Assembly: GCA_038380795.1 (NCBI GenBank)
Contig: CM076270.1
Location: forward strand, 22,894,001 to 22,958,000
Direction of reading: 5' to 3'
Source: Pyrocephalus nanus
Lineage: Eukaryota > Chordata > Aves > Passeriformes > Tyrannidae
DNA length: 64,000 nucleotides
Part shown: piece by piece, positions 1 through 11,500 of the stretch
How the letters are laid out: each line of letters begins with the position of its first letter
How positions within the stretch are numbered: position 1 is the stretch's first letter
The notes under the pieces: model-generated
What the model saw: only the letters and a program-made list of their open reading frames with translations
What the model was told of the DNA's origin: nothing
Databases searched by the model: none
Translations under genes and position numbers: made by a program

Positions 1-35
1 ACTCAGTGTAGATCCACTGGGTACAGTCGGGATAC

Positions 36-208
36 CTGCTGACATGTGAATGAGTCAAAGACAGCTTCCATCATCGTCCTCAGTGCCAGCAGGATTTCTT
101 TGCTGGAAGTGAGAATGTGCTCATCTGGGAGCATGCTGAAAAGTCCGTGTATTTCTGCAGATATTCTGTGTAGCTGTGACCACTTGGGAAGACTTGGAAT
201 TTGGATTT
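36..208 (-). other. Open antisense reading frame with splice-like ends inside DAW1 intron
   Basis: On the minus strand an uninterrupted frame runs through this segment. It is flanked by an acceptor-like TGTTCCCCAG and a donor-like CAGCAG/GTATCC, giving a 173-base candidate exon (phase 2 in, phase 0 out). The 57 codons read like ordinary protein, with segments such as LPKWSQLHRISAEIHGLF and LLALRTMMEAVFDSF that would form amphipathic helices. I do not recognise the family. It sits opposite a DAW1 intron, where no second gene is expected. It may be a stray exon, a pseudogene fragment or chance, so no function is proposed. Confidence 0.25.
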
Positions 209-759
209 CTGGGGAACAGACATTTTGCCCTCTGTGATTAAGCAATTTCACAATATAGAATAAACTGGTATTGTCTGGGTAGTGCTAGAAAAATGTACCT
301 GATTATCTGGAAATGCATGCAATTTTGACAATGAATGTTTAACAAATATGAAGACAAACTATAAAATTAATTACCTTCAGTGCAAATTCTGATACTACAG
401 AGACGTGTGTTCTGTAATGTAGAACTCTATAAAATATGTATAAATTTTACATTGGAATAATGCTAACATTTAAATAAAGTTGCTACAGCTGTGGATCAGT
501 TGTGATTTTGGGGCTTGGGATTCTGAAGTTTTGATCCTATAGGATGGTCATTGTTTATAGACCTTTGTAAATCCACAAAGCTTTCAGCCAGAGCAGTTTG
601 CCAGTTTGACTCTAGTGCAATACTATCTTGTAATTTTAGTTGAAAACCTGAATTCAAGAATGTCTGCTTATATTTTTATCTTTTAATGACTACATACACT
701 TCTTTCTCTGGGCATATTCACTTGCTGAGTAACAAAACTCATTTCTGTATTTTTTAAAG

Positions 760-922
760 GTATGTTTCAACCCTAAAGGAAATCTTATACTGACAGCCAG
801 TTCTGATAAAACAGCTCGACTCTGGGACGCTGCTACTGGACACTGCCTTCAGATATTACAGGGTCATACTGATGAAATATTCTCCTGTGCTTTCAACTAC
901 AAAGGGGATACAATTATTACAG
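760..922 (+). CDS. DAW1: DAW1 penultimate coding exon (WD40 repeats)
   Basis: This exon encodes part of the C-terminal WD40 propeller of DAW1 (WDR69), a cytoplasmic factor needed to assemble and deliver outer-arm dynein to motile cilia. The reading starts V-C-F-N-P-K-G-N and passes through [18 protein letters not shown] and [16 protein letters not shown]. These are GH...WD repeat landmarks that match vertebrate DAW1 closely. The acceptor is AAAG before 760 and the donor is GTAACT at 923. The exon leaves one base of a glycine codon, which the next exon completes. Earlier DAW1 exons lie to the left, outside the window. The gene is identified by recognising the family sequence, supported by the SPHKAP neighbour. 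Confidence 0.93.
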
Positions 923-1153
923 GTAACTAATATATTCCATTTTTTTTTTGCTTCAGTCATTTGAACAACCAAAATATGGGATGCAGCTGAAAATATTGCT
1001 CTAAACCTTGCTGCCCTGTTGCCAGTTATGGACAGGAAAATATTTATGTGGTTCCTCAGCATTCTGGGTACTCTGTTGATGTAGGTGATAACAAAAATAT
1101 ACAGACTGTGTGATACAGATAAATAATTCCTTCCCAATGTGTGTCTGTTCTAG
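923..1153 (+). other. DAW1: DAW1 last intron
   Basis: A short 231-bp GT...AG intron between the last two DAW1 coding exons. The 3' end is a weak pyrimidine tract (TGTGTCTGTTCTAG). I see no repeat or other gene in it. Confidence 0.85.
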
Positions 1154-1188
1154 GGAGCAAGGATAACTCCTGTTGCATCTGGCACTGA
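1154..1188 (+). CDS. DAW1: DAW1 last coding exon and stop codon
   Basis: The acceptor is TTCTAG ending at 1153. The split glycine codon is completed and the frame reads G-S-K-D-N-S-C-C-I-W-H, then TGA at 1186-1188. This is the final WD40 strand that closes the propeller. As I recall it, human DAW1 ends G-S-K-D-N-T-C-R-I-W-R, so this copy differs at three of eleven positions, including the terminal residue. The ending is otherwise the expected length, with no sign of truncation. Confidence 0.9.
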
Positions 1189-1270
1189 CTGAAGAGAAGG
1201 AAGGATGCAGTTTGGTACCTGACTACTTTATGAGTTTCAGAGACAATAAAACTCTTTGAGATCTGTTTTC
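1189..1270 (+). other. DAW1: DAW1 3' UTR (short)
   Basis: The sequence from the DAW1 stop to the expected cleavage zone is about 80 bases. The end is inferred from the AATAAA at 1245-1250 and the T/C-rich sequence that follows it, so the exact cleavage base is not known. Confidence 0.6.
1245..1250 (+). terminator. DAW1 polyadenylation signal AATAAA
   Basis: A canonical AATAAA hexamer 57 bases after the DAW1 stop codon, followed within 20-40 bases by T-rich sequence (TCTGTTTTCTTTTACTC) that suits a downstream element. It is the first canonical signal after the stop. Confidence 0.7.
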
Positions 1271-4200
1271 TTTTACTCTCTCTGTTCACCTTCTGCTGAA
1301 GTAGAACAGTTACCAAGATTTGATAGGTTTGACTCAGAAGTCTTTTAGATATGGAATCATGAAATCACAGAAGCTGGAAGGGACCACTGGAGATCTTCTA
1401 GAACAGCACCCTTGCTCTACTCAGAGCCCTGCCAACCAAGCAGGCTGCCCAGGACTGACATGGTGTTGAAATCTCCAAGGATGGAGGCTCTACAGTTTCT
1501 CTGGACAACAATGGAATAGTTTCTTGTATTTCAGTTTGTGCATGTTAACTCTTCCCTGAGCATCAGAAGAGTGTGGTCTGTTATCTCAGTCACCTGAGAG
1601 AAATCATGATTAGTATGAATGCAGTAGGATGGCTCCATCTCTTTATGTGTGATTTTTAACTTGAAACCTTTCTAATAAAAAAGAAATAGAGCATTGTAAT
1701 ACTCTCAGGTGTGAAAGGAGTGTTGGTGTAAACTTGCTTGGAGTACTCTTGTATTTTTTTTTTTTTTTGGTGTGTAATAAAATACTGAGTTAAAATGCCA
1801 GTTTTGCTACTTGCAATACAATGTCCCATTAATATTTCTGGAGAAAACCAGCGACCATTTGGGAACCTCATTGCCATCAACTTACTGCACGTGTCCTGTA
1901 GTTAAAATCCCCACTCATACTTGCCCAGAGCTTTCCATTCATTCCATTCCTTTCTGCTCAGCCCTCGTTCTCCCATTTTGACCTGAGATAAAAGAAAACT
2001 ATTCTCAGTGGTCACTCCAGCTTTGAATTGTGGCCTAGATATGAAGTTCAGCATGAAGAAACTCTCCCTACCAAAGATTTGAAGCCAAGGATCATCACAT
2101 AAACTGAAAAGCGGACGAGAAACTCCTGCAAGTTGTTTTACCGGCCCACAATGAGCTCTTCCCCAGGCTTCCCTCGTGCCAGCAATTGGCAATGGGCTTC
2201 ACCTGCACAGAGCTCATCACACATCCTAACAAAGCACCTGGAACTGCACGTGCTCTTTGTAGGGGAGGGGTGAAGGAGCAAAACTGAGGGGTCTCTTCCA
2301 GCAGACTTGGAAGAGGAGAGGGAAGAATTTTGCAAACTCCGTGTTTTGGCTACGAGAAGAAAGGAAGTACACAGCAGAGAATGGACTTGGAGGTACTTTG
2401 TTTATATTTTGTTTATATTCTGTGTCTCTGTGTGGTTATAGACTTGACTTCAAAGTGTTGTTAAATTTAATAGGACGTTTCTAGTGCTGATGTGTGTTGA
2501 CTGTCTGAGCTCTTGCCAACGTCTTTGTGTGTAAATGAAGAAACAGAAGTGCCTGTCATCACTTGGCAGATATCCTGGTTATTTCGAGTGCTGCTGTGTT
2601 GTGGGAGAACCGAGCAGTGTGCTGCAGATAATTTAAAATTAAACCTTTCCCAGTAGGAAAAGTGGCTGATATAGATGTTACTGTAATGCCTGTGGTGTTT
2701 CCTGTTGTCTTGTTCAAAACCTTGGGATATCAAAAGTGTATCTCAGTAATTTGGAATTGGAAGGGCAGTGCCATTCTGTGTTGCTTTTAAATTGCCCAGT
2801 GTCCCTAGATCAGTTTGTACCTGTGATTTGGGGGGTTTCCAGCTGACAAAAATGGAGGAAAATCAGTGTAATATATTCAAATACTGCTACGTAGTTAAAA
2901 CCTGAAATTTGATATGCTGTGTAACTATTGCAAAGTAAAAAAAATTCTTTGGGCTGTGATTAGGAAGCATGGGTTTTTTCTTGATCTTTCAGGTTGGTTT
3001 ACTTTCTGTTGTATTTTCCTGTATGATTTTTCTCTTATGCTTGTGAATCAAATATCTGTGGTAGCTCTTGGTTTTGAACTCTTTTCCTGTTTTTATAAGA
3101 AATTGGAGTTGAGGTTTCATACCCTAAGCATTGAAGTGGGAGGCCATCTGGGCTCTGTTTCTGATTCTCCTTAGATTCCTGAGCGTGTAGAATTGCTTTT
3201 TAGGTTAAAATATCCAGGTTTCCTGCTCAAATATGTAATATTTTCACATCTGGTGTGATTCACAACACTGCTGCCAGGAATGCTGGCTTGGTGCCTTGTA
3301 AGAACTTCACTAATACTCTGAGTACATCATATGAGTGCTTTGATGTTATGTTCTCTGCACCTTGGTTTGCCCATATGTAGATTTAATAATATTAGGAGTG
3401 CATTGCATAAATGCATCTTCCTGGAACCATTATGTGTTTCTGCCAGCAGCTTGATCCCTTTCTCCAATTCCACTTTAGTTCCTGCAACCAAAATAGTGGA
3501 TGTGTGTGCTCTCACTCTGTTACCTGGTGCTTTTTTAATCTTGCAAAAACATTTGGCTTCTGTATACCTTGTATATATATTCTTCAAGCTGCTGCTTTAA
3601 TCACTGTGTGGCTGGAGTGAGATGTGGCTTTCAACATTATCCTGAACTGCTGACAAACCTGGTTCACTGTGACCTCATTGAAAAGGATTACCTTAGGAAG
3701 CCCCTGAAGGGTGCTTTAGGAAGGCTTGTCACTGGAAATTGTATTTTCTGTGTTGTTTCTGTCCTTTAGACCTTCGAAATGCTTTCAGTGTATACCTCTC
3801 TGGATGTACAATTTTGTTTTTTTTTTCTGGGAAAGAGGTTTGCATCAGGTAACTGCCCTAGGGCAGAACATTTTGTGTGAGCACACCATGTGCACTTGGA
3901 CTTGTGACGTGTTCTCTTTGTATCTCAAGGTTCTCTTTCTGAATAGGTGAGGATAATATTACTCACACCCACTCATGTTCTGAAAGTGGCATTTTGTGAG
4001 AATTTCCTTATTTGCCTCCTTCTGTGGGATCACTTGCATTTCCTGCGTAGTCAGTGAAAGGATCTGAGATATATCCTGCTCGCTTCTATTTTCCACTTTG
4101 CTGCACTTCACTGTCTAATTCTCAGCTGAGGCTGGGAGGAGGATGCAGTATCCATCAGCCAGACCTGACTTCACTGCAAATTCTTTTAATTAGTTTGATA

Positions 4201-5769
4201 GTCTGGCTGTCTGGTTTAACTGTCTGTCCTGCTAAATGCTGCACAGCTGCAAGCTGCCTTCTGAGGGCCTGTTCCTTGCAATCACTGGGTTTAGAGTCTG
4301 AACAACTGAAAGAGAGGCATTATGGGTTTCCTCACACTTGGCAAAGGCTTAGGAATGGTTCTGCCTTGAATTAAAATTTTTAAATTGGCTAGTATGCCTG
4401 TGTTTTTCCTTCTCAGCTGGAATTTGTTTTATTGAAGTAGGTCGTGTGGGCTCTTTATTTCAATGGAGTGGTGCTCTTTTCCCTCCCTGGCATTTTAAAG
4501 TTTAGACTTCAGGATTCTCGGTGACATTCCCAGACTTGTCTGTCATAACAGCTCTGCCTGAAACAGGGTAAGAGAATCAGTAAAACTGGCCTCAGAGAAG
4601 GTATCTGCTGAATTTAACAGGCTAGTGTATTTATCATAGATCAGGAGAAAAGAGTTAATTTACTTGAAGGCACTATGAAAACCTTCCAAGGTATGACAAT
4701 ACTGAGGTATTCTACTAATGTCAACATTAAAAGAACCCTAAACAAAACAAAACTGAAGTTTTTAAATACTTACTTCAAATACAGTAGAACTACCTTTTGA
4801 AAAATAAGCAGATCTACCAGCCAAATTCTTCTCCTATTTATGTGGGTGGTAAAGTCAAACCTGGGGTGGAAGCCACCCTTGAGAGGGGCAGCCCTGCAGC
4901 TGTATCTGCTACTCCCATGGCCAGGGCATCTCCTGAGACATTTCTTCCAAGTACTTCTTTAGCTCCCACTTGATCCTGTGTACAAGTCTTACATCCTCTC
5001 ATCTGATAACCTGTCATCTCTTTTGGTTTGCCTTGAATCTGGTTCATATGAATTTCATTTGTCACGTCTTTAGTTTTTATTGGGGTAGCGAACAGCCACC
5101 CCCTCGTGATCCCAACCATCTCCACATGCTCGTGAATACAGAGAGATTTTTAGCTAAGATTGTGTGTAGTATGCTGTTCTCATTTATGTGTAGTTAACTT
5201 TCACTTAAAAAAAAAAAAAAGGATGAAAAAATTAATGGTGGACAAGTTCAGTGCTGATTTACTCAGCTAAGTGGTTTAGCAGTAGAAATACCCTTGCATC
5301 TCAGCAATAGGGCAGGAAATACCTCTACAAACTTACACAAGTAGAGGAAACTCCTGATCTTCTGTCTCCCCACCCTCCTGCCCACTTTTGTGGGTACTGA
5401 TAGCAGGTAGAGTGAGCACTGATAGAGATTTGGTACATTGGGAGTTATTCAGGGCTTAATTCTCAGCAGTTAACGTGTCATTTCTCTTTATTTTACTGTG
5501 ATACTAAGAATGTCAAGATTAGCCTTTTATCTCTTGTATGAACTGTGGAACCTGGGTAATGATGTAGCTTTGGTACTGAGGTAAGACCTGGCCCTTGCTC
5601 TGATTTGTTTTGGTCAGGGCCACGGGTCACATCATTCCTTCAGAAGCAGAGCTTTGAGAAGCTCCAGGCAGGGGAGGCAAACATTATTTAAAAGGTGAAA
5701 AAAAAAAAAAAAATCCATCCATGAACCCAATTGAAAAGCCCATTCATGAACTTTCTAGGAAGGCAAAGA
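1271..5769. other. Intergenic region between convergent DAW1 and SPHKAP
   Basis: About 4.5 kb separates the two gene tails. Apart from the CR1 fragment near its start, a T15-type run near 1758 and an A14 run at 5207-5220, I see no gene or recognisable element. The open frames here are short, overlap on both strands and lack protein-like composition. Confidence 0.7.
1352..1585 (-). mobile_element. CR1 LINE 3' fragment, degraded, minus orientation
   Basis: The + strand reads GAATCATGAAATCACAGAA, then GCTGGAAGGGACC, a TCTAGAACAGC-like step, CAGGCTGCCCAGG and GAGGCTCTACAGTTTCTCTGG. This is the reverse complement of the CR1 3' region as seen throughout bird genomes. CR1-like sequence seems to resume at CAGTTTGTGC near 1534 and to run to about 1585 after an internal deletion. 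The copy is truncated at its 5' end, as most CR1 copies are, and has no coding capacity. Confidence 0.85.
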
Positions 5770-5790
5770 GGACACACATTATAACATAAA

Positions 5791-5796
5791 TTTATT
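5791..5796 (-). terminator. Candidate distal SPHKAP poly(A) signal
   Basis: AATAAA on the gene strand, with a second copy about 100 bases upstream at 5896-5901. A 3' UTR of about 2 kb is plausible for a large brain-expressed mRNA, but usage cannot be judged from sequence. Confidence 0.35.
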
Positions 5797-6959
5797 TCTG
5801 AATAAATTGCAACATTAAGAACTACTGTACAGAGAAACTGCATCACACTGTTACAACTGTCATGAGATATTTGTGCTTTGTAGGATAAGTAAACATTTAT
5901 TCTATCACAGCAAAAAATTTTACCGACGACTAACTGTGTTTGGTTTAAAAATAAATACATTTTCCCATTTACTAACTCGAACAAAGCACTTTATAATTCT
6001 CGGTGCTTTTCTTTAGCTCTCAGCCTCAGAAGTGCTGAGCATTCAGAGTTGCCACTCAGGTTAGTGGGAGTTAAGGATGTTCAGCAATTCCTGGGAGCTG
6101 GTCCAGTGACTACACAGTTGTGTTCAGTGTTTGCAATAAGCTGACCTTTACAGACAGTAAAGCGACCTCCACTGTTCTGTTTGTGCTGCAGAGTAGATGG
6201 AGAATTACTCCTGTTCTTTAGTGCTCCACATTCGGTTTTGATTCACCAACAATTTGTATTTTGTAACAAAGAAGTGATGCAAGTCATGCAAGTTTAGGAA
6301 TGGTTTTAAAGATAAAATTGAGAATATGGCTCTTTTTCATAAATTATTTAAAACTACTTCAAACTTTTCAAAAATATTTAGTGCAAAAGGATAGGTTTTC
6401 TTTCTCAGGAAATATTACAGAAGCATATACTGTTATATGGAAAATAAAACTTCTCTTAAATATTTTTTTTTTTTGGGGAAAAGCAGGCAGGTCTTCTCTT
6501 ATGCTGTTTGGGTAGGAGGGATGAAAGATGAGTATTTTCAAAGAAACAAACTGCAGAAGAGCTGTGGTGTCATAAGTTATTTTTTTACCTTTAAATTCAA
6601 AACCAACCTCTTTGGCAGAGTCGAGAGAATGTATCAAGTGCATGATACCAACAGATCATCTCAACAGGACAATACCATAGTACATCTTATCAAACAGTTA
6701 TAGAAATGTCATAGTAACATGAACTATCACATGTAGTCCAAACACTTATATCCAAAATGAACACGCATGTCTGCTGAAATTTTTACAAACATTCTGCTTC
6801 CTTGGAAGTTACAAAAAAAAAAAAAAAAATAATTAACATTAAGATTTCTAGGATGAGATGGTTACTCTTCTCAGATGTGCATTTCTTCACCTCATTAACA
6901 ACGTATTTGATTACACTACAATCAAAATAGCATTTTTTTTTCACTGCTTTTCGCTGATA

Positions 6960-7170
6960 TGTAGAATGTTACCCAGTGCTTTAAACAGAAGCACTTTAGG
7001 TAACAGCTGTACTGTGGTTATTCCCTTTTTCCAGGCAGGGACACTGAGGCACAGAGGTGAAATGATTCGCCCAAGGTCACGCAGCAGATCTGTGGCAGGA
7101 CAGGGCTTGTACCCCCGCTGCCCTGGCTCACAGAGCTGTTCTGGAGTCTACTGAACTGCACTGCTTCCAG
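6960..7170 (+). mobile_element. MIR-type CORE-SINE copy
   Basis: The segment contains ACTGAGGCACAGAGGTGAAA, then GCCCAAGGTCAC, GCAGCAGATCTGTGGCAGGA and GGGCTTGTACCC. These are, in order, the landmarks of the MIR consensus 3' half (the CTGAGGCACAGAGAGGTTAA, GCCCAAGGTCAC, AGTGGCAGAGCCGGGATT-like series). Upstream, ACCCAGTGCTTTAAA may be the GCACTGTTCTAAGC-like part. MIRs are ancient and normally hard to recognise in birds, so the match here is unusually clear. It lies just downstream of the SPHKAP stop, in reverse orientation to that gene. Confidence 0.8.
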
Positions 7171-7186
7171 GGAAAAGGGATGAGAT

Positions 7187-7192
7187 TTTATT
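7187..7192 (-). terminator. Candidate proximal SPHKAP poly(A) signal
   Basis: TTTATT on the + strand, AATAAA on the gene strand, about 665 bases after the stop. If used, the transcript would end at the edge of the MIR block. Confidence 0.35.
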
Positions 7193-7856
7193 AAGGATAG
7201 CAACTGAGAGACTCGACTGTGTTTCTTTGGGAAGGTTATAGCTATGGAAGAGAAACAATCACGTGGAAAAAAAAAAAAAAAACAAGCTAAAATGCGTTTT
7301 TAGCAGCTTTTTACTGTGTTATCTAACTGCAAAGGTGTTAGGTGTTCAAAAGGGTTTGTCCCCTAGCAGACTATGGGGATTTAAAAAAAACCCCAAACCA
7401 ACATAAATATTAGTTATGTAGAGACAAGGGTGTTTCCAGGCATCCTGAAACACACTCTGGTTCTAATAATTAAACTGTACAAATAGCAGTGTTGTTTCAA
7501 AACTGAACATTAGTGTACATTTTAGCTGATTGATTTAACCAATTTGATGAAAATTGAACATATCAGGTAATTAAGCCTTTACTGTGTAGTCCATTAATCC
7601 AGAAGGCTAAAAATCCATCCCCTCCTAGTACAGTACATCCCATGGCACAATGCCAGGAGTCCCTCGTGACACAGAAGGACACAACAACACCTTGGGTTTC
7701 ACTTTGCTCCTTGGTCAGTCGTGGAACAGTGCTGTGTTTGTAGAGTTGGTGGATCTTTGCACGTTGGACTCAGTGATGTTCAGAAATCAGAGCGTTACAC
7801 AAACCACTGCTTGTTCAAACTGGAGTAAAACAGAAATGCTGGGTGGGTGAACTTTC

Positions 7857-8000
7857 TTACCCCAGCTCTAGAAGCCAATCGAACAGGCTGGGTGTCACCT
7901 CCCTGCCCTCCTTGCTGAGCTTGCAGTACTGCACCACGGCGTGGAAAATATCCCCCACCTTCCAGGACTTGCGCTGAACCAGCTGCACAACGTCCAAAAA
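7857..8000 (-). CDS. SPHKAP: SPHKAP exon 12, C-terminus and stop
   Basis: 47 codons and TAA (7857-7859), phase 0, after acceptor TTTTTTATTTAG. It reads F-L-D-V-V-Q-L-V-Q-R-K-S-W-K-V-G-D-I-F-H-A-V-V-Q-Y-C and ends S-L-F-D-W-L-L-E-L-G, the invariant SPHKAP C-terminus. Confidence 0.97.
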   Translation of the reverse strand, partial: FLDVVQLVQRKSWKVGDIFHAVVQYCKLSKEGREVTPSLFDWLLELG

Positions 8001-8565
8001 CTAAATAAAAAACAACCAAAATTAAAAACACTTAGGGTTTGCTTAATGTTTTCTGAGGTTTTGTTTAATGTATACACACAACCTGCTGTTAGTTCTTTGT
8101 AAATGCTCTGCTCTGGGGAGGGAGTGGACACCATTCTCTGCACAGTGACATAAAGGTTCTTTCTGTTTATAAAACTGCATTTGTGAAGTTCCATAACTCC
8201 CCAAGGACTGATTGGATCTCGTGACATTTTCTAAATTATTTCCTATTTATTGCAAGGAAAGTAAGAACAGGGAAAGTGAGTTTGATGAAGGATCACTGTT
8301 TTCCTCGTTATCAACAACTCACTGTCAAAATAACGGAAGGGTGATTATCCATCTTAAAGGCAAAAAAAAATCTTTCTTCATTAGCATTAGCTTTCTTAAT
8401 TAGCATTAATTTTAATTTATATTTAATTTTCTGCATTTCTACCTATACATTCCATAGTATTTTAAATATTCACATAGTACTGGTGATAGAGAATTCTGGG
8501 TAAAATTTTGTCACGTGAAGACATTTGCCACAGTTGTAGTTGAATCACAGAGAATATCTGTTTTG

Positions 8566-8598
<33 letters not shown>

Positions 8599-11500
8599 AG
8601 AGAAACCAGAGGTTAAATATATGTTCTTAAGCAGCTATAAAAAAAAATCCTGAATTTTGTCCACTTTGTACTTAATAACAGGCTTCACAGTGTCATCCAT
8701 CTGGTCCCTTTTTTTTTTTTTTTTTTTTTTGAAGCACATAAATTAAAATCAAAGCTTTTTATTTCTTTGAATTTCACAATATCCACTTAGCTTTCTCCCT
8801 CTGTGTTTCCAGTTTTAAACCACACATGAAAACACTGTCTGTCTTTAGTTAGTGTAGCTGTTTGCTATTTACATACTGAAGCCTAAACTTTTAATATGTA
8901 TTTTAATGATTTTTAATAGGCACGTGATTTCCAAGAACGCTGTTGTAGGCAGGATGTGCTTCATTATTCTCTAGTGTATTTTTGCAATTGAATTAACTGT
9001 TTGCCAAAGCACATGGGTAAAGCTGACAGCTGTTTCTTTAATTAGATGCAATTTGGACTGTTGCTCTTGAATGCATTTTAAATGATGTTTATGATTCCCA
9101 AATGCATTTGTACTCAAGAAAATCAAACAATATCTCTGCTACTCAAAATGATCTTCCCCTAAGAGACCAAAATACTGATTTGTACGACTTTTTTCATTAA
9201 TTGCCTTGAATGCTGTGACACATTTTTAGACCTTAAAGCTCGAGCTGCTCTTGCTGACCTTGGAAATGGGTCTCTTGGTCTTTCCTGAAACCATCTGATG
9301 TAGCCACTTAAAGGGCTCTGTCAGTTCTGCCTTGGGCATTGTTACTTAAGGTATCAATGATATGAAAAAGTGAGCAGCTTCATCAAAGCATGTTACAAAG
9401 ACTTTGGAGAAGGTCTCATGGTGATGCTGTTTCTTATGCCATGGACAGTCTACTAAATATTTCACATTCCTTAAATTCTGACACACTTCTGCCCTCATCA
9501 CTTTCTCAAATGTTTTTGCATCTGCTTTTAAGCTCAATTACTTCAAGAAATCATAACTGCTGCAGAGAATAATTAACTAATTCCATCAATATACCTTTTC
9601 AATTCTGTTTTCCTGAGATTTCTTAAAATAGATGGTTGGAATTCCCAGTTCTGAAGCAGCTATCCACTGCAGGGTGGCTCTCAGCTCCACATCGGGGCAC
9701 TCTGGTTCCAGATCAAAGTTGATCACCAATAGGTCCTTTTGGCAATTGGCTGTTCCCACTGAAAGCTCAGAAGTACTTTCTGGAAAAATAAGCCCAACAA
9801 GTTACTGTGCAATCACTTGGGCTAACTTCAAATTGTGTGCTTTAATTGGTAGGGTTTAACTTACCGTCTGTATTTTCTGTCTGTTCTTTAAGGAAAACCT
9901 TTTCTTCTACTAATTCACTTAGAAACAAACAACAACAAAGCTTATTAGTCACACTTAGGAACAGCCTACAACATTGCTTCATGATGAATAAACTTCTCTC
10001 TCAATGTAAGACCTAGAAAACTGCAAGAAAAAAGTTACACAGGATGAAATGATAAAATGCCGACTCTACTTAATTTATTTAATCTGTAAATCAGAAAGAG
10101 CTGTGGGAATTGCAGCATTATTCCTGTAGCAGGATGAAGTTTGTTGAATTGTTTGTAGCATGTGTTACATTTCAGCAGGATCTATGTATCTTTACAGTTT
10201 ACACAATGACAAGCAAATGACATTATGGTAACACACAGCAAGTCTCATAACCTGGCTGCAAATGCTGAATTTCCAATAACTGCAATTTGCAGTGTTGTAC
10301 TCCCTGGCTGAATCTTTTCCAGTCTTGCTTTCAAATTTTATCTTTCATCATTAAATACAATCATGGCTATCAGTGACTCCTACTGCTGCTAGTTTTAAAT
10401 GTATTAGCTGTTGGGATAAATGAATTCTGTTTACACCTTGCAAAATTTTCCAAAGATTCATAATTTCTTATGTACCATTTCCTTAAACTACAGGCAAGTG
10501 GTCACTGCTTTAGCTTCCATCTCTGAGCACAGTATCTGAGCTCTTGTAAATGTGTCAGGAGACTGTAAATTCACTACTGATATCACAGCTATTCCATTTG
10601 TTTCATCGCTCCTGGAGGGATTGCACTTCCAGCACACATTTCCAGGCTGCCCCATTCCATCTTGCTCTCAGTCAGGGGGAATGCTGCAAGTGTAAGATTT
10701 TGTTCCTGGCATGGGAGGATTGTGTAGTGGTTACTGAGAGATGGGAAAGAATAAAATGGCAGCATGGGACCTATGGTTTGTCTTGGGTTGCAATCATAGG
10801 TGCTTAATAACTTCCTTATCATCAGATTTTTTTTTTTCACAGTTTTTCTTTTGAACAGCAAATGAATTTTATTCATGGTAGTAGAAACTTCTCATGCCTA
10901 TTGGCTAAGACCTGAATGGCCCCTGGAAGCTAACAAGGAGAGTTAGAAATTTATCCCTCTGGTCCTTGGAAATAGAAGGGAGAAGGGACACGTTTAGGAA
11001 CATGTGTAGGAGGTATCACTGCTGATGTGAGGATGGGAATGTTTTAACATTAGTCACGGAATCAGCAGCTGAAAGAGAACACATGGAACTCTACAGAGAT
11101 GTGAATGCCCTGATTTTTTACAAAAAAACCCACCTCTTGAAAGCAGGGCAGTTGTAGCATAGCCTGGTAATGAGCAGTGACAATTTTCTGATGTCACTGC
11201 CTTCACAGAGTTCCAACATTCAGTGTGTGATGTGCAGTCTAAACACTTTGTCAGTGGCTGTGCCCTGGCTGCATCATGACAGTCACCAGCTGGCAGGTTG
11301 TACCAGGATCTTTAGGCAGGTACTTGCACATCTCTGGATAATTTAATTGCATGTTCAGTAGAAACATGCCTGGAAACAATAGGCAAGAGGTACTGTGGGC
11401 CAAATTATTATTATTATTATTGGAAAGAATGCAATTATATTTTTCTTTGTCTTTAATGGATCCTTATTTGCCTGACCTTACTTGCTATAACAGTGGAATT

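Larger units (their letters stand above)
5770..7856 (-). other. SPHKAP: Putative SPHKAP 3' UTR
   Basis: This is the sequence downstream of the SPHKAP stop on its own strand. Minus-strand AATAAA hexamers occur at 7187-7192 (proximal) and at 5896-5901 and 5791-5796 (distal), so transcripts could end about 0.7 or 2 kb past the stop. The segment is AT-rich and carries a MIR-derived block and A-runs at 5698-5713, 6813-6829 and 7267-7282, which are U-runs in the transcript. The extent is inferred from these signals only. Confidence 0.45.

Noticed and set aside
1741..8730. A- and T-runs in the intergenic and 3' regions as retroposed gene copies
   Set aside because: None has a gene-like body beside it; they are treated as simple homopolymers.
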